Assembly: GCA_002309855.1 (NCBI GenBank)
Contig: DBYD01000006.1
Coordinates: 29,257 to 37,118, forward strand
From: Bacteroidales bacterium UBA1195
GTDB lineage: Bacteria; Bacteroidota; Bacteroidia; Bacteroidales; WCHB1-69
DNA length: 7,862 nt
Direction: 5' to 3'
A model generated the notes under the pieces. The model saw only the letters and a program-made list of their open reading frames with translations, did no database searches and was not told the origin of the DNA. Numbering within the stretch: position 1 is the stretch's first letter; each line of letters begins with the position of its first letter. Below, one piece after another: positions 7,714 to 7,862 of the stretch. The translations under genes were made by a program, and so were the position numbers.

Positions 7714-7719
7714 TCCTCT
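7714..7719 (-). promoter_or_regulatory. Shine-Dalgarno-like site of gyrA
   Basis: Reading the - strand, AGAGGA lies 5 bases before the gyrA ATG at 7708. It is a fair match to the anti-Shine-Dalgarno sequence. It is notable because the other two starts in the window lack a clear one, and it supports this Met as the start. Confidence 0.5.
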
Positions 7720-7777
7720 TGACCTTTTTTGTTAATTCTCTAATTATTAATTAAATAACATTCGCAGATATAATTTA

Positions 7778-7785
7778 CAAATATA
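7778..7785 (-). promoter_or_regulatory. Probable gyrA promoter, Bacteroidota -7 box
   Basis: The - strand reads TATATTTG, an exact match to the Bacteroidota primary-sigma -7 consensus TAnnTTTG, in a non-coding AT-rich stretch. Transcription would begin near 7771, giving an untranslated leader of about 60 bases. The -33 element is not convincing: the expected region (about 7804-7808) reads TTATT, and the nearest TTG (7798-7796) is only 10 bases away, separated by a run of nine T and a G. The box sits just past the terminator of the previous gene, as expected for a compact intergenic region. Confidence 0.55.
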
Positions 7786-7810
7786 CAAAAAAAAACAATA
7801 TGAATAATTT

Positions 7811-7850
7811 AAAAAAAATAAAAAAAATGGCGGGGGAACCCGCCATTTTT
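7811..7850 (-). terminator. Intrinsic terminator of the gene upstream of gyrA
   Basis: A 12-bp stem pairs 7823-7834 (AAAAATGGCGGG) with 7839-7850 across a 4-base loop. Read on the - strand it is followed by a long T-rich run (TTTATTTTTTTT, ending near 7811), so it best fits a - strand gene lying beyond the right edge of the window. On the + strand the T run is only five bases and is part of the stem, making that direction weaker though possible. It insulates gyrA from upstream transcription. In several Bacteroidota the neighbour here is clpC, but nothing in the window shows its identity. Confidence 0.8.
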
Positions 7851-7862
7851 CATATTGTAAAC

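Noticed and set aside
6680..7735. 351-codon open frame on the + strand
   Set aside because: It lies wholly opposite the conserved N-terminal half of gyrA. Its product is rich in His and Arg with no domain, which is typical of the antisense of a GC-moderate conserved gene.
7747..7754. TTAATTAA palindrome in the gyrA leader
   Set aside because: An 8-base palindrome in a very AT-rich leader is expected by chance and has no supporting partner site.
1..7862. tRNA, rRNA, CRISPR array, transposase, integrase or defence genes
   Set aside because: Reading both strands showed no cloverleaf-like element, no spaced direct-repeat array and no protein of these families. The four genes fill nearly the whole window.

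Overview
The window looks like chromosomal DNA of a Bacteroidota bacterium, most likely in the order Bacteroidales. The evidence is a GyrA of Bacteroidota type (second GyrA-box-like motif in a late C-terminal blade, acidic tail), a gyrA-TPR gene pair, a Bacteroidota-style outer-membrane barrel protein, a TAnnTTTG-type promoter box ahead of gyrA, weak or A-rich ribosome-binding regions, and a palindrome that I recall as a dispersed repeat of Bacteroidales genomes. The genus cannot be fixed from this sequence.

There are two converging transcription units. On the + strand (1-3860) lies the 3' part of a very large multi-domain redox flavoprotein, cut by the window edge, followed after 32 bases by a secreted outer-membrane beta-barrel (porin-like) gene. 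On the - strand (7785 down to 3900) lies gyrA, with a recognisable promoter box and leader, followed after 23 bases by a gene for a periplasmic or secreted tetratricopeptide-repeat protein. The units meet at a strong, nearly symmetric hairpin with A and T tracts at 3859-3890, which probably terminates both. A second hairpin at 7823-7850 lies upstream of the gyrA promoter and looks like the terminator of the preceding - strand gene outside the window.

The flavoprotein joins in one chain parts that in other bacteria and archaea are separate subunits of amino-acid dehydrogenases (proline or D-hydroxyproline dehydrogenase, sarcosine or opine oxidase, HcnABC-like). In order these are a pyridine-nucleotide-disulphide-oxidoreductase-type FAD/NAD module, two [4Fe-4S] ferredoxin motifs, a BFD-like [2Fe-2S] domain and a DAO-type FAD domain. 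It probably oxidises an amine or imino acid at the DAO flavin and passes electrons through the clusters; the substrate is not readable from sequence. The porin-like gene behind it may supply the substrate, but that is inference.

The most unusual local signal is a perfect 24-bp palindrome at 1236-1259, carried in frame in the flavoprotein gene between the ferredoxin and BFD modules. It looks like a dispersed repeat that entered a coding sequence and was tolerated in a linker. The rest is ordinary core genome. No RNA gene, CRISPR array, insertion sequence or defence system was seen, and no gene-free stretch exceeds 300 bases.
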